NCBI RefSeq assembly: GCF_003464595.1
Contig: NZ_QRZF01000004.1
Location: 372,001 to 436,000, forward strand
DNA from: Bacteroides intestinalis
GTDB lineage: Bacteria; Bacteroidota; Bacteroidia; Bacteroidales; Bacteroidaceae
Direction of reading: 5' to 3'
Length of the DNA stretch: 64,000 nucleotides
The position numbers and the translations under genes are program-made. Positions 54,591 through 63,009 of the stretch are shown one piece after another; position 1 is the stretch's first letter, and each line of letters opens with the position of its first letter. The notes below the pieces were generated by a model. It ran no database searches. It was given only the letters and a program-made list of their open reading frames with translations, and was not told the origin of the DNA.

Positions 54591-56546
54591 ATGAATCCAA
54601 AACACTATCTCCTTTCACAGCAAGGAGGACTAACAGAGGAACTAAAAAAAACACTGTTGGCCGAGATTCCTATTGTGTTTATTATTACAGATCAATTAGG
54701 ACTTGTACATGAAGTTATATACAAATCACATCGTCTTATTGCACCGGTAAGTCGCAAACCAATGAAAGTTGACAAAGTCAACACTTCACAAAATGGGACT
54801 TCTGTCGTTCTCATGTCTGCAGACAAGACAAAAAAGCCTCAAAATCTTTTTGCAAAAATTCCAATAGAAGTGAATGAAGACACAGGCGAAGTTAAGACAG
54901 ATATAGAAGTTCCTTCACTTTTCCTCCAATTCCTTCCTGCCGGAGCACAAGATGCCGGAAATCCTAACACCAAAATCTGGCAGGATATCTACAAAGGGTT
55001 ACAAAATCTCACCAGAGTTTCTAATGGCTTTGGCTACGAAGATATGGACTATTTAACAGTATCCGCACTCCGTCACTCTATGGCAATTATTGTCACCCCT
55101 CAGATACCATCTATTCCGGCTGACTTAAAGCCTTACAGCAAAGTCATTTGGCTTGAAGCTATGAAAGAAGATGAAATTACAGACCTCATTGCACAATTAA
55201 TCAAAAAGCACGACGATAAAGAGATTGACCGTACAGGAAAAGAAATGAATTTTCTGGTACGACAGCTAAAAGGACTTTCTGTAATTAAAATAGAACAAAT
55301 ATTTCGTCGGTTAAAATTAGAGATCGGGCAAACCACACGTAAAAACCTCATTGAAGAATACAAGAAAGAGTTCGAAAAAATCATCACTGATGAAAAAGCC
55401 GCACTGATTCGCACATCACCTATTCTTGAATATGTCAAACTTGGAAAAAAGCAAGAAGCAGCTGGCATGAAACGTTTTGACAATTGGTTAACAGAAGTAA
55501 AACCACTAATTCTAAACTATGAACAAGCTCTCACGGAAGCGAGAATCAGTGCTCCTAAAGGAGTTTTACTTTCCGGCATACCCGGTTCTGGCAAATCTCT
55601 TATGTCCAAGACTATTGCTCGTAGTTTGGGGTTACCCCTAATCCAGTTAGATATGGGTAAACTTCAATCAAAATATGTCGGTGAATCTGAACATAATCTT
55701 GAAGAAGCACTACACCTTGTTGAAGCCATGTCACCTTGTGTGCTTTGGATTGATGAAATTGAAAAAAACTTCGCCGGTGTTTCCGGAGGTGCCGGTGATG
55801 GAGGAGTAACAAAACGTATGTTTGGAAAGTTTCTAACTTGGATGCAAGAGAAAGACGAGCACGGTGTCTGTTGCTTCATTGTTGCCACCTCAAATGATGT
55901 CTCATCCCTTCCACCGGAGCTTTTTCGCAATGGACGTTTCGACCGGAAATATTTCTCATATATGCCATCAGCAGAAGAATGCCAAGCAATATTCAATGGA
56001 ATTGTTTGTGGACAAGAAGCTGCTTATGCCGAAGATCATGCAACAGGACACCTTTTTGCTGAAGAAATTCTGAAAAAAGAATACTTTGCTCCTTTTCTTG
56101 ATAACCTCATACTTGAACGGTATGATAAAGATTCAGGTCACATCAAACCTAACAATAAGTTTGTCACCGGAGCTGACATAGAAGCAATTATAGAAGGAGC
56201 AAAGAGGCGTATATACCATTCCGGAACTAAATCGACTGTTGTATTCACTCGCAAAGCTTTTAACGAAGCTCTGAAAGAGACAATTTCCGAAACTCGAACC
56301 TATGGAGAAACCAATCTGCTTGATATGGTCAAATGTTTTGTTCAACTCTGCAAAGATAATTTCAGCTGTGTCGGAGAAAAAGAGGTCATTCCCTTTAGCA
56401 CTGTTGATTTATTTACAGATAAAGAAGATGAGCATTTTTGCTGGAACACCAATTATCTATCTTCACTCTGCAAATATGATGAGCAACTCTACACATGTAC
56501 AGGACTCGTCATTACAAAACGCTGGAAAGATGTTTGTCCCCGCTAA
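54591..56546 (+). CDS. Ycf46-type AAA+ ATPase
   Basis: 651 residues. The C-terminal AAA domain has Walker A GIPGSGKS (329-336), SKYVGESEHNLEEAL, Walker B VLWIDEIEK (384-392), and a second region of homology ATSNDVSSLPPELFRNGRFDR with Arg449 and Arg452 as likely arginine fingers. The N-terminal part (about 20-250) contains a degenerate AAA-like half (AIIVTPQIPSIPADLKPYSKVIWLEAMKEDEI), the architecture of Ycf46-like proteins. The family remodels proteins using ATP; target unknown. Neighbours include an Hsp70-like protein, so a chaperone-type machine is plausible. Confidence 0.88.
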   Translation: MNPKHYLLSQQGGLTEELKKTLLAEIPIVFIITDQLGLVHEVIYKSHRLIAPVSRKPMKVDKVNTSQNGTSVVLMSADKTKKPQNLFAKIPIEVNEDTGEVKTDIEVPSLFLQFLPAGAQDAGNPNTKIWQDIYKGLQNLTRVSNGFGYEDMDYLTVSALRHSMAIIVTPQIPSIPADLKPYSKVIWLEAMKEDEITDLIAQLIKKHDDKEIDRTGKEMNFLVRQLKGLSVIKIEQIFRRLKLEIGQTTRKNLIEEYKKEFEKIITDEKAALIRTSPILEYVKLGKKQEAAGMKRFDNWLTEVKPLILNYEQALTEARISAPKGVLLSGIPGSGKSLMSKTIARSLGLPLIQLDMGKLQSKYVGESEHNLEEALHLVEAMSPCVLWIDEIEKNFAGVSGGAGDGGVTKRMFGKFLTWMQEKDEHGVCCFIVATSNDVSSLPPELFRNGRFDRKYFSYMPSAEECQAIFNGIVCGQEAAYAEDHATGHLFAEEILKKEYFAPFLDNLILERYDKDSGHIKPNNKFVTGADIEAIIEGAKRRIYHSGTKSTVVFTRKAFNEALKETISETRTYGETNLLDMVKCFVQLCKDNFSCVGEKEVIPFSTVDLFTDKEDEHFCWNTNYLSSLCKYDEQLYTCTGLVITKRWKDVCPR

Positions 56547-56561
56547 TTAAAAATAATAAAT

Positions 56562-57548
56562 ATGAAACTACAAGGTGTTATCATACTTCGAATTGAAGAC
56601 TTTCGAGAGTTTTTCCACTTTCCGGATTTTTGGAATTCACGCTTTGCATTTGCAAAATATTGGAAAGACAATAATCATCGTATAGCATTTTCCGATGACA
56701 GAAAAATTTGCCAAATGCTAGATATCATCATCAGTTGGATTGAAGGAAAAGACTTAAGTTCATATAAAGTGGAAGACAAATGCCTGAGAACAAATAGTAA
56801 CACGAATTTTGTTCTTTGGAACTATGATCATAGAATCACCAAACTTCCTGAACATAATATGCAAATAGGAGTTGCCGCATTAATGATTATCATAGAAGAC
56901 AACCCGAAAGCTATTGACAGCATCTTTACCTATCTATTTGCTGAAGAAGGCATATCGGATGTAGACTGGTCGAAACCGGTCAATATAGTACATGCCGGTG
57001 AATGTCACACTATTGAACGATACAAAAAAGAAGACAAGGGTAACCTTCGGAATGTTCTTATTGCCAATTGTTCAGAAAACGGTGAACCTGCTATTATAGA
57101 AATAAAAGGATCTGAATCAGTATCCATTGAACCCGGTGACTTTTCACGTCTCTTGATGATTGGTAATAAAGCCGTAGGTTTTTTAACTAACCAAGAAGGA
57201 TTTAAGGTCGATACATCCTCATATGCTTCAATGACTCCCGATGGACAACCTGCTATAAGCTTCGTGTCATGTCTGAATGGAGGCTATGCCTACGTTACAG
57301 ATTACGGTAAGGTAAAGTGTACACTCCAGGAAATAAATCTTCGAGATGTTTCATTTCTGAAGGGGGAGCAAGCTGTTCATGTAGGCGTCAAATGCAATGG
57401 TCGCGAAGGATTCGTGCTCACTTCATACCGACGATTATTTATTTTCGACGCAAAAAGCCTCACGCAAGGCCCTATCATGCAAACGGATGTCGTTTTCGCT
57501 CAATATGACCGGACTGACACTCTAAAGATTAAAACATTAAATTACTAA
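56562..57548 (+). CDS. Hypothetical protein with beta-rich C-terminus
   Basis: 328 residues, soluble. The N-terminal half is alpha/beta (MKLQGVIILRIEDFREFFHFPDFWNSRFAF). From about 160 short repeated strands of the type GNKAVGFLTNQEGFKVD, NGGYAYVTDYGKVKC and NGREGFVLTSYRRLFIF suggest a propeller- or WG-like fold, but I could not match a family. The start follows the AAA gene by 15 nt and the gene ends 12 nt before the next. Confidence 0.7.
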   Translation: MKLQGVIILRIEDFREFFHFPDFWNSRFAFAKYWKDNNHRIAFSDDRKICQMLDIIISWIEGKDLSSYKVEDKCLRTNSNTNFVLWNYDHRITKLPEHNMQIGVAALMIIIEDNPKAIDSIFTYLFAEEGISDVDWSKPVNIVHAGECHTIERYKKEDKGNLRNVLIANCSENGEPAIIEIKGSESVSIEPGDFSRLLMIGNKAVGFLTNQEGFKVDTSSYASMTPDGQPAISFVSCLNGGYAYVTDYGKVKCTLQEINLRDVSFLKGEQAVHVGVKCNGREGFVLTSYRRLFIFDAKSLTQGPIMQTDVVFAQYDRTDTLKIKTLNY

Positions 57549-57560
57549 ATAATAAATAAT

Positions 57561-58391
57561 ATGAAACAAAGTAAATCAGAACTTGAAGCATTATTAAATA
57601 CAAATGCCTCAGTTGAAGCTATTCAAGACAACGCTCGTCAAATCATTTTTGACAACATTAATTTACACGGGCTAACTCCGTCACAGAAACAGGCAATAGA
57701 AGCTATTTGCCACAAAGTAACTATTCCTTTGTCAATGGGTATTAAAATGCCCTATCTGCCTATTGTTTCATCACAAGAAAAGACAAGGATATTTTCTCCT
57801 ATTTATAATCTCGCAATTTCGATATTAATTGCATTATCAGGTGTTCTTATTTATTTTGAAATCTTATCTTTAAACATATCACTCCTTATTACAGTTCTTG
57901 CAATTTACCTTGCTGTCAGTTCTTTCAAGCTACACCAGATATCTGAAAAAGAAAAGGAACAAAAAGAAGAAAAAGCAGTTGAACCTACCCTCCATATTAC
58001 AACAAACATTACCGAAATAGAAAACCTTATTAATGAGCAGATTACAAGTATCAACCAAGTCATCGCAATCATAAAGGGTTCAAACAAAGGTGATGACCCA
58101 TTAATGGACTCTCATTTAGAAATTCTCAAATGGATGCAGCGCCTTTACAACAATGCAGTACGATTGGAAAAAATTGGCACCGAACGTTTCAGAGAAGACA
58201 TAAGCTATATTTTGGACTTTTTTGATTATGATCTTATTATTTATTCCCCTGAAGAAAGTGAGAACTTCAATGTGGAACATATCAAAATGGAAGTATCAGA
58301 ACCTAACACAGTATCCCCGGCTATTTTCCATCGTAAAGAAGAGGGAAGAGAGATTGTTCTGAAAGGAAAAGTTTTTCTACCAGAAGTTTAG
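57561..58391 (+). CDS. Two-pass membrane protein with possible GrpE-like C-terminus
   Basis: 276 residues. A helical N-terminus (1-75), two membrane segments (about 80-99 and 103-122), a charged coiled-coil-like linker (126-205) and a C-terminal domain (about 206-276). The last part reads DFFDYDLIIYSPEESENFNVEHIKMEVSEPNTVSPAIF...IVLKGKVFLPEV, and its order matches the beta domain of GrpE, where LDPNVHQAI, EPN-like and NGR.IR..MV elements recur. GrpE is the nucleotide exchange factor for DnaK, and an Hsp70-like gene follows. The similarity is a visual alignment only. Confidence 0.55.
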   Translation: MKQSKSELEALLNTNASVEAIQDNARQIIFDNINLHGLTPSQKQAIEAICHKVTIPLSMGIKMPYLPIVSSQEKTRIFSPIYNLAISILIALSGVLIYFEILSLNISLLITVLAIYLAVSSFKLHQISEKEKEQKEEKAVEPTLHITTNITEIENLINEQITSINQVIAIIKGSNKGDDPLMDSHLEILKWMQRLYNNAVRLEKIGTERFREDISYILDFFDYDLIIYSPEESENFNVEHIKMEVSEPNTVSPAIFHRKEEGREIVLKGKVFLPEV

Positions 58392-58395
58392 AACA

Positions 58396-58414
58396 GTAGC
58401 CTCAATAAGGCTAC
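58396..58414 (+). terminator. Small hairpin before the Hsp70-like gene
   Basis: GTAGCCT and AGGCTAC form a 7-bp stem with a 5-nt loop, followed by CAATAAAA. It is short and may only lower read-through into the Hsp70-like gene. Confidence 0.5.
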
Positions 58415-58490
58415 CAATAAAACAGTCCCCATATCCCTAAACTAAATAATTCTACTATTATACTCTAACACATTAAACAACTATTTAATC

Positions 58491-60344
58491 ATGGAAGAAG
58501 AAAAACAGTATTGCGTATGCATTGATTTTGGTCACGGAGAAACAACAGCCTCATATATTGATCTCACAGCTACCTACCCGGAAAATAAAGAAGGTGCTTA
58601 TGATGTACCTAAACTCAATATTCTAAAAGGGAGTACTGACGAAGCACGCAAGGTCGAAACTGTTATTTGTCGAGGAGAAGACGGTCAATGGAAATTTGCC
58701 ACCGACCAAGAAGACTTTGCCCGTCCGGATCTCGCCATGCAGTTCAAGGCCGAAGTTAACAAAATGGAAGAAGACGACAAGGAGCATTATAAAGCTTTTA
58801 TTAATCTCGTTTTCAAGGCTATTATTGCCAACAATAATAGCCTGCATTTCGATGAGAACAATCCGCAAGACCGCAACTTCGATTTATGTATTGCCTGTCC
58901 TTCAGCGTGGGGTGAAGACGATAAAAATGGGCATAACTCCGTCATTGAAGATTATAAAAATTTCTTTTTAGAGGCTCTACCAATTAATGAGATCAAATTT
59001 ATCATTCGAGAAAGTGATGCTGCCTTCTTTAAATTCATTCACCTAACCAAACAAAATCCTAATCTAAAAATTCTTGTTATAGATTTAGGTTCAAGCACTA
59101 TCGACTTCACTTATTACCCTCATAATGAAAACAATAAATATCCACAAGGCGCAGCAAATGGAGCCAGTCGTGTAGAACGTGCTATTCAAGATTGGTGCAC
59201 AGAAACACAAGATACATATAAAAAAGCAAAATCTGTTATCCCAGCTGTCTTGGAGGAAACAGACAACAAGAAAATAAACTGGGAAATGTCAGTACGACAT
59301 TACATCAAGGAGCAAAAAGAAGTTTTTTACACAAAAAGCCAGAATAAAATGGGCTTAAATCTTCAAACTAGCAGAGTAGTAGGAGACATACTTACTGATA
59401 AAATTGAGACTAAGTATGATTGCTTGGATATTCTCTACCATTGTAATATTAATAAAGAATTTTTAGACGATCCGATTCTAACTGATTATCGTTCTGATTT
59501 AAAAGACGATCTCAAAAGGCTGCACAATAGCGGCGTGGCACCGGAAATGATTTTGTTAACAGGCGGTGCATCACGTATGCCGTGGATTAAAGATCTTGTA
59601 GAAGATGTTTTTCAAGGAACGGAAGTATTTTGTGACAATAATCCATCTTATGTAGTCTCTGATGGGATTGCCTTGTATGCTTACGCAGATAGTAAGTTCC
59701 GCAAAATGCTTGAGGAAATGGAGACCACCATCAAAAACGAACTCACGGATGATATACTCGTTGAGTTCATTGAAGACGCTGTTAATGATGCATTCAAGGA
59801 AGTGCAATTACCACCTATATTAAAAATATGCGATGATTTTATTGAAGGGAAGTTCACAACATTAAGAGCTCTTCTCAACAAAGTAGAGCAACACAATAAT
59901 AGTATTATTGGAGCTAATGCAACTCAAATCAACACGCAAGTTTCCAACAAAGTTCACGCAAAACTCGACAATATGATATCAGGTAAAATAAACAAAATCT
60001 TCCAAGAATGTTTTCATACAAAGTCTTCTATCTCATTTCAACTCAATTGGAATAAGGTAGACTTTTCAAGTGCTCCCATAGATAATGATTATGATGCAAG
60101 AATAATCTATGAGATTGGTGATGCGCTATTCTGTCAAGGCATATTTGGTGGCACGCTTAAATATGATAGAGAACGTGATTGGAACGAACGTAAACAATTT
60201 GGCGAAAACTTCCGTAAATGTCAAGAAGGTGCAACGTTTAGGCTGTCAGAGCCTATCAGATTGTCTACATTAGCTGCATGCAATAGCTCGATAAATCAAA
60301 CACTCAACACTGTAAAAACAAAGGGGCTCTTCTGGATTTACTAA
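58491..60344 (+). CDS. Divergent Hsp70-like ATPase
   Basis: 617 residues. The actin-fold ATPase has phosphate-1 VCIDFGHGETTASY (9-22; DnaK has GIDLGTTNS), connect ESDAAFFKF, phosphate-2 ILVIDLGSSTIDFTYY (194-209) and adenosine motif ILLTGGASRMPWIKDLV (354-370). The C-terminal about 215 residues are not the DnaK beta-sandwich but a mixed helical region (ELTDDILVEFIEDAVNDAF) and a final beta segment. The Gly-Thr pair of phosphate-1 is altered, so activity is not certain. It probably works with the AAA protein and the GrpE-like protein upstream; substrates unknown. Confidence 0.85.
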   Translation: MEEEKQYCVCIDFGHGETTASYIDLTATYPENKEGAYDVPKLNILKGSTDEARKVETVICRGEDGQWKFATDQEDFARPDLAMQFKAEVNKMEEDDKEHYKAFINLVFKAIIANNNSLHFDENNPQDRNFDLCIACPSAWGEDDKNGHNSVIEDYKNFFLEALPINEIKFIIRESDAAFFKFIHLTKQNPNLKILVIDLGSSTIDFTYYPHNENNKYPQGAANGASRVERAIQDWCTETQDTYKKAKSVIPAVLEETDNKKINWEMSVRHYIKEQKEVFYTKSQNKMGLNLQTSRVVGDILTDKIETKYDCLDILYHCNINKEFLDDPILTDYRSDLKDDLKRLHNSGVAPEMILLTGGASRMPWIKDLVEDVFQGTEVFCDNNPSYVVSDGIALYAYADSKFRKMLEEMETTIKNELTDDILVEFIEDAVNDAFKEVQLPPILKICDDFIEGKFTTLRALLNKVEQHNNSIIGANATQINTQVSNKVHAKLDNMISGKINKIFQECFHTKSSISFQLNWNKVDFSSAPIDNDYDARIIYEIGDALFCQGIFGGTLKYDRERDWNERKQFGENFRKCQEGATFRLSEPIRLSTLAACNSSINQTLNTVKTKGLFWIY

Positions 60345-60367
60345 CATATATGCTGTTTCTATAACAT

Positions 60368-60406
60368 TTAGGAGTGGAAAACAAAGTACATCTTTTCCAC
60401 TCCTAA
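60368..60406 (+). terminator. Terminator hairpin after the Hsp70-like gene
   Basis: TTAGGAGTGGAAAA (60368-60381) and TTTTCCACTCCTAA (60393-60406) pair perfectly over 14 bp around an 11-nt loop. It closes the gene set. The rest of the 60345-60710 gap holds the relic below and no further gene. Confidence 0.85.
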
Positions 60407-60505
60407 CTTTAATATGAAGCAAACATTTAGATACAACAACAATTCTACACTGACATTTATCAATGTAAACTATACTCAAACATTTTATCAATAAATTACT
60501 CTAAG

Positions 60506-60544
60506 ATGGAAAAACAATATTGCGTATGCAAAAGTAAGCAATGA
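60506..60544 (+). pseudogene. Relic of a second Hsp70-like gene start
   Basis: ATGGAAAAACAATATTGCGT encodes MEKQYCVCKSKQ and then a stop; the first eight residues match the Hsp70-like start MEEEKQYCVC. Similarity also extends upstream: AATTCTAC and TATACTC-AAC are shared between 58446-58470 and 60441-60480. The match stops at codon 10 of the intact gene. This looks like the remains of a tandem duplicate after deletion, or the mark of a rearrangement. Confidence 0.7.
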
Positions 60545-60710
60545 ATTAAGATAAATAACCTTTTGCCTCAGATTTCATATCATACTGCAATAGGAGCATA
60601 AATCTCAAGTCTCCTTTTCTCACCATAACTCCCAATAGTTATTTTTCTTTTTAGTTGCAAGATTTCTCTGTATGTCTACTCTATATAAATAAATAACAAA
60701 AAGAACTATT

Positions 60711-61067
60711 ATGAGAAAGAAAACGATTATCAACTACCCTCTATTATGGGAAAAGCTTGGCGAGTATGCCAGAAAAGCAGGAAGAGCAGGTGCACGTCCT
60801 TTACTCTTATTGTATTATGTAATGAAGAGTCCTGATACTCCGAAAACAGACAAGCTACTCATTGCATCTGCAATCTCCTACTTAGTGCTCCCCATTGATT
60901 TAATTTCGGCTAAACGCCTACCCATTATCGGCTGGATAGACGAAGTAGTATCACTAACCATTGCCTATCAAAAAGTATGCAAATACATTACTCCCGAAAT
61001 CGAATCGGAAGTAAATAACGTTCTGGAACGATGGTTTCCCGAATGTAAATATGAACTAATATCATAG
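60711..61067 (+). CDS. DUF1232 (YkvA-like) protein
   Basis: 118 residues. ARPLLLLYYVMKSPDTPKTDKLLIASAISYLVLPIDLISAKRLPIIGWIDEVVSLTIAYQKV contains the DUF1232 pattern, including the YLVLPIDLI and GWIDE elements. It is a small, partly membrane-associated family of unknown role. It is first of a plus-strand run including YbjN, ADP-ribosylglycohydrolase and WG-repeat genes, spaced 13-47 nt apart. Confidence 0.85.
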   Translation: MRKKTIINYPLLWEKLGEYARKAGRAGARPLLLLYYVMKSPDTPKTDKLLIASAISYLVLPIDLISAKRLPIIGWIDEVVSLTIAYQKVCKYITPEIESEVNNVLERWFPECKYELIS

Positions 61068-61093
61068 AACTCTATAATAGAAAGGAAACAATC

Positions 61094-61582
61094 ATGGAAA
61101 CAACAGCATTGAAACCCTTAAGAATCCATCTGCAAGAATTCTTAGAAAGCGTTGGCGCAGATTATCAATGTGACGAAGAAAATCACTTCTATGCTTTTGG
61201 TATGACAAGCAATGGAATGAACTTAAAAGCCTTCATTCTGTACAACGAAGAAAACGACTGGATAAGATGCCACATTCCTATGCCAGCCAAAGTTCCGGAA
61301 GAAAAAAGAACTGCTGCTATACTTCTTCTGAACAAAATGAATCATGAGGCACCCGGAATATGCCTCAATTTGGATGAGGAAGATGGAGAAATTGTATCTA
61401 CGATGATGGTTAATACAGATAACGGTGCTATCAACTACTCTATCATAAATGCCATGATCCAAACTTGTTATAACGCAGTTGATACCTGCATACCGAAAAT
61501 TATGCGAATAATATACCAGCAACCGGAAGATATGTTATTGCAAATCTCCAGTAAACAAATTAATAACAGCATAGCAAATTAA
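61094..61582 (+). CDS. YbjN-like domain protein
   Basis: 162 residues. LQEFLESVGADYQCDEENHFYAFGMTSNGMNLKAFILYNEENDWIRCHIPMPAKVPEEKRTAAILLLNKMN shows the YbjN/type III secretion chaperone-like fold with strand pattern and the helix AAILLLNKMNHE. The domain is a small binding module; role here unknown. It is 13 nt before the ADP-ribosylglycohydrolase gene, suggesting a shared transcript. Confidence 0.7.
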   Translation: METTALKPLRIHLQEFLESVGADYQCDEENHFYAFGMTSNGMNLKAFILYNEENDWIRCHIPMPAKVPEEKRTAAILLLNKMNHEAPGICLNLDEEDGEIVSTMMVNTDNGAINYSIINAMIQTCYNAVDTCIPKIMRIIYQQPEDMLLQISSKQINNSIAN

Positions 61583-61595
61583 AAAGAACAATATT

Positions 61596-62672
61596 ATGGA
61601 TGAGAAAACACAAAAAGACAGAATACGTGGTTCATTAATAGGTGGAGCCATAGGTGACGCTTTAGGGTATCCTGTAGAATTTATAGATTCGTATACAGGT
61701 ATTCAAAGAAGATATGGAGATGCAGGAATTACCCGTCTTGACGTTAGACAATGGTGGAAGAACGAAGATAATTCTACCGGGAAAGCTTGGATTTCTGATG
61801 ATACACAGATGACCTTGTTTACAGCCTGTGGTATATTAAATGCAAAAGAAAAAGGGAGTGCTCCTATACCCAGCATTTGTGAAGCTTATATAGAATGGTA
61901 TTACACTCAATTAGGTAGGAGGAGTAAGCGCTTCAATGAATGCTGGATCGGGGATATTCCGGAATTAAACCAGCGCAGGGCACCCGGCAATACCTGCCTC
62001 ACTGCTCTTTCTGATATTATTGCGGGAAAAAGCCCTCACAATAACAGCAAAGGATGTGGCGGAGTTATGCGCATAGCTCCCATCCCTTTATATGGCCTAG
62101 CCCAAGGAAGAATATCTAATATAGATGCACTTGACCGTCTTGCAGCAGATACAGCAGAACTTACTCATCAGCATCCATTAGGTTTTATTCCTGCAGTTCT
62201 TATTTCCCATCTCATTTATCGTCTGGCAACCGACGAACATCCGGAAAAGGAAACATTCAAGGAGTATATCAGGGAAGGACTAGAATCCACACAGCGGATG
62301 TTTTCCAACCATGCCGAAGAAGTTGAAAAATTTGTTTCTTTGGTAAAGAAGGCTATTCTTTTATCAGACATTTCAACTGATGATGTACGTACCATCGAAG
62401 ACGAATTAGGGGGAGGTTGGGTCGCTGAAGAAACTGTTGCTATAGCCATCTACTGTACTTTAACCCATTTCGAGAACTTTGAAAAAGCCATGATCGCAGC
62501 TGTGAATCATGCAGGTGACAGCGATTCTACGGGGGCTGTAACTGGTAACTTGTTAGGTGCAACTATTGGTTACGATGCGATACCCCAATTCTATAAAGAT
62601 GACCTGGAACTGCATGATGTAGTATTGCATATCGCTGACGACCTGTATCACGGTAAAACAACACCTAAATAA
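61596..62672 (+). CDS. ADP-ribosylglycohydrolase (DraG/ARH family)
   Basis: 358 residues. GSLIGGAIGDALGYPVEF (14-29), WISDDTQMTLFTACG (SDDT 67-70), GCGGVMRIAPI and NHAGDSDSTGAVTGNLLGA (304-322) are the family's metal-binding and active-site motifs. It cleaves ADP-ribose from proteins or acts on ADP-ribose derivatives, with Mg2+. No ADP-ribosyltransferase is seen in the window. It lies between YbjN-like and small unknown genes and probably shares their promoter. Confidence 0.93.
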   Translation: MDEKTQKDRIRGSLIGGAIGDALGYPVEFIDSYTGIQRRYGDAGITRLDVRQWWKNEDNSTGKAWISDDTQMTLFTACGILNAKEKGSAPIPSICEAYIEWYYTQLGRRSKRFNECWIGDIPELNQRRAPGNTCLTALSDIIAGKSPHNNSKGCGGVMRIAPIPLYGLAQGRISNIDALDRLAADTAELTHQHPLGFIPAVLISHLIYRLATDEHPEKETFKEYIREGLESTQRMFSNHAEEVEKFVSLVKKAILLSDISTDDVRTIEDELGGGWVAEETVAIAIYCTLTHFENFEKAMIAAVNHAGDSDSTGAVTGNLLGATIGYDAIPQFYKDDLELHDVVLHIADDLYHGKTTPK

Positions 62673-62719
62673 AAGCAATGAACATCTATAATGAAAGCCA
62701 ATAATTCAGTAAGAGAAGT

Positions 62720-63007
62720 ATGAGACACAAGAAAAAATCCTTCATGGCAGATTATAGTATTATTAATGGAAAATATTTTTTCTGTTATGATGCTAGTAAC
62801 GGTTCATGTTTTGGTAACGATTCAAAGCAAACATATATCATTAAGGATATTGATGCAAAGACTTTATTTACCACTCTTGGAATTAAGGATGAGAGTGGTT
62901 TGAAATGGGCTCTTGACAGATTGCCCGATGCGGATAATGATATTACCCGATTGAAAGAATTCTGTGATGAGAACTGTATTTCCTATTATTATAAAATGGA
63001 GGATTAA
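62720..63007 (+). CDS. Small hypothetical protein
   Basis: 95 residues (or 87 from the ATG at 62744). DYSIINGKYFFCYDASNGSCFGNDSKQTYIIKDIDAKTLFTTLGI and the acidic tail FCDENCISYYYKMED are not recognised. AGAGAAG precedes the first ATG. It ends 2 nt before the WG-repeat gene, so the two are likely cotranslated. Confidence 0.6.
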   Translation: MRHKKKSFMADYSIINGKYFFCYDASNGSCFGNDSKQTYIIKDIDAKTLFTTLGIKDESGLKWALDRLPDADNDITRLKEFCDENCISYYYKMED

Positions 63008-63009
63008 AA

